From contig JALOSH010000065.1 in NCBI GenBank assembly GCA_025458545.1, forward strand, positions 1 through 9,543: a stretch of 9,543 bases of DNA. Direction: 5' to 3'. Under the pieces are notes generated by a model that was not told the origin of the DNA, did no database searches, and saw only the letters and a list, made by a program, of their open reading frames with translations. Positions 8,464 to 9,543 of this stretch are shown in pieces. Both the position numbers and the translations under genes were made by a program. Source of the stretch: Hydrogenophaga sp. GTDB lineage: Bacteria; Pseudomonadota; Gammaproteobacteria; Burkholderiales; Burkholderiaceae. Position 1 is the first letter of the stretch; every line of letters begins with the position of its first letter.

Positions 8464-9398
8464 ATGAACGCTCGCATCCGCATCAAAACTCTCGTTGCAG
8501 GCGCCGCCCTGCCCTTCGTCGGCCTGATGGCCTTCGGCAACCTCGCCCAAGCCCAAAACTTCCCATCCAAACCGGTCAGCATCATGGTGCCCTACCCGGC
8601 TGGCGGCCCGTCGGACTTTTTCGCCCGCCAGTTGCAAACCGGGGCTGGCCAGAACCTGGGGCAAACCGTCATCGTCGAGAACGTCGGTGGCGCCAGCGGC
8701 ACCATCGGCGTGTCGCGCGCGCTCACGGCTGCCGCCGACGGTCACACCCTGATCATGGGCTCGCCGATGGAGCTGATCCTCGCGCCCATGGCCATCCAGG
8801 GTGTGCGCTACGAGGCCGAAGACCTGAAGCTGGTGGCCCACGTCGCCTCCACCAGCACCATCCTCGCGGTGCGCAGCAATCTGGGCGTGAACAACGTGGC
8901 CGAGCTGATCGCGCTGGCCAAGAACTCGGCCAACCGCCCGCTGAGCTATGGCAGCGTCGGCAACGGCTCGCTGTACCACATCATCGGTGAGAAGTTTTCC
9001 CAGCTGGCCCGCGTGCCTCTCACCCACGTGCCCTACCGCGGCATCGCCCCGCTGGTCACCGACCTGATGGGCGGCCAGATCGACATCGCCTTCCTGCCCA
9101 TGGCCGGCTCGGTGATGCAGACCGTCAACGAGGGCAAGATCCGCGGACTGGCCGTCACCGCCAAGCAACCGCATCCGCTGTTCAGCAACTACCCGGCCCT
9201 GGCCGCCATGCCGGGCATGGACGCGATGCAGTTCGACATCTGGGCGGGTATCCAGGTCCACAAAGACACCCCCGACGCGGTGGTGCAACGCCTGAACCAG
9301 GCGTTCCTGGTGGCCGCTCAAAATCCGGATGTCCGGAGATCGAACGCTACCGCGCCATCGCCAAGAGCATCAACCTGCAAGCGCAAGCGGCGCAGTGA
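8464..9398 (+). pseudogene. Bug/TctC-family periplasmic substrate-binding protein, 3' end frameshifted by a small deletion
   Basis: Bug proteins bind carboxylates, amino acids or aromatic acids in the periplasm and are greatly expanded in Burkholderiales. The ATG has AGGAG at 8451-8455, spacer 8. Residues 1-30 form a Sec signal peptide ending AQA. The body shows KPVSIMVPYPAGGPSDFFAR, VENVGGASGTIG, a GNGSLYHIIGE segment, VPYRGIAPLVTDLMGGQIDIAF and a hydrophobic end QRLNQAFLVAAQNPDVR. In-frame homology ends there (about 9336, residue 291). The expected last segment (EIERYRAIAKSINLQAQAAQ, TGA at 9396-9398) follows at once in another frame, and about 20 residues normally between are missing. In the original frame there is no stop before the window edge, so translation would run into the riboswitch. 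TCCGGA occurs twice at the junction (9324-9329, 9332-9337). No TctA/TctB membrane genes are next to it. A true deletion or a sequence error are both possible. Confidence 0.8.
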
Positions 9399-9446
9399 CC
9401 CAAGCCCACAGCAACCCATCCATGCGCTGAGGCCCAGCCCGGCGCT

Positions 9447-9452
9447 TAGAAT
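9447..9452 (+). promoter_or_regulatory. Likely -10 box for the second glycine riboswitch
   Basis: TAGAAT lies 14 bases before the conserved GGGAGAG of the right-edge aptamer. It is identical to the -10 candidate of the gcv leader (667-672) in sequence and similar in placement. I find no convincing -35 hexamer at the right distance, so the call rests on the shared hexamer and its position. Confidence 0.45.
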
Positions 9453-9463
9453 GCAACCCGTTG

Positions 9464-9543
9464 ATCGGGAGAGACCGGCACCCTCTTTGGGCAGCCGGCG
9501 CCGAAGGAGCAACCGCCCCGGAAACTCTCAGGCAAAAGGACCG
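9464..9543 (+). promoter_or_regulatory. Second glycine riboswitch, first aptamer, continuing past the right edge
   Basis: The sequence has all the glycine-aptamer hallmarks: GGGAGAG at 9467-9473, an arm CCGGC (9475-9479) with GCCGG (9494-9498) capped by CCC/GGG, CCGAAGGAGCAA at 9501-9512, and ACTCTCAGGCAAAAGGACC at 9524-9542. CGG (9466-9468) can close P1 with CCG (9541-9543). Whether a second aptamer follows cannot be seen. The controlled gene is outside the window. In related bacteria glycine riboswitches outside gcv operons precede genes such as sodium:alanine/glycine symporters or serine and glycine enzymes, so one of these is the likely neighbour (inference). Confidence 0.9.

Noticed and set aside
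7249..9321. A 690-codon open frame on the - strand opposite the amidohydrolase and Bug genes
   Set aside because: Same composition artefact, no domain, and it crosses two well-supported genes and their intergenic region.
9318..9398. Programmed ribosomal frameshift in the Bug gene
   Set aside because: A simple shift would not explain the roughly 20 missing residues, and there is no slippery heptamer at the joint. A deletion or sequence error fits better.

Overview
The window is high-GC DNA with dense gene packing. Several features point to a betaproteobacterium of the Burkholderiales, most likely Comamonadaceae (Hydrogenophaga-like): the gcvT-gcvH-gcvP order behind a tandem glycine riboswitch, a Bug-family (TctC-like) periplasmic binding protein, and C/G-run repeats of a kind I associate with that family. 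The genus assignment is inference from recall; no database was consulted.

Layout, left to right. (1) The 3' end of an electron-transfer-flavoprotein:ubiquinone oxidoreductase gene overlaps by one base the start of a P-loop nucleoside/nucleotide-kinase-like gene, whose C-terminal part appears lost and replaced by an unrelated tail. (2) The kinase stop codon is embedded in a likely -10 box, directly followed by a tandem glycine riboswitch (about 681-891) and then gcvT, gcvH and gcvP on the + strand, closed by a strong intrinsic terminator at 5600-5633. gcvT carries a 57-bp in-frame insertion that looks like a dispersed repeat. A second, different hairpin repeat fills much of the gcvT-gcvH gap. 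(3) Convergent to the gcv operon, on the - strand, a LysR-type regulator gene overlaps by 4 bp a TRIC/UPF0126 membrane-channel gene. (4) Divergent from the LysR gene, across a 106-bp AT-richer control region with palindromes, lie an M20D amidohydrolase (hippurate/N-acyl-amino-acid hydrolase type) and a Bug substrate-binding protein gene whose 3' end is broken by a small deletion and frameshift. (5) The right edge contains a second glycine riboswitch aptamer behind a similar -10 box; the gene it controls lies outside the window.

How it works together: GcvT, GcvH and GcvP are three of the four parts of the glycine cleavage system. The fourth, the lipoamide dehydrogenase L-protein, is not here and is presumably encoded elsewhere. 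Glycine sensed by the riboswitch should turn on the operon, giving CO2, ammonia, NADH and 5,10-methylene-tetrahydrofolate. A second glycine aptamer about 8.6 kb downstream suggests a second glycine-responsive transcription unit nearby. The LysR/amidohydrolase/Bug group looks like a small module for uptake and hydrolysis of an N-acylated or amide substrate; the substrate cannot be read from sequence.

I see no CRISPR array, tRNA, rRNA, transposase or phage gene. The most unusual points are the in-frame repeat inside gcvT, the two 3'-damaged genes that each sit directly upstream of a glycine riboswitch, and the second riboswitch at the edge. I do not see a clearly new multi-gene system.
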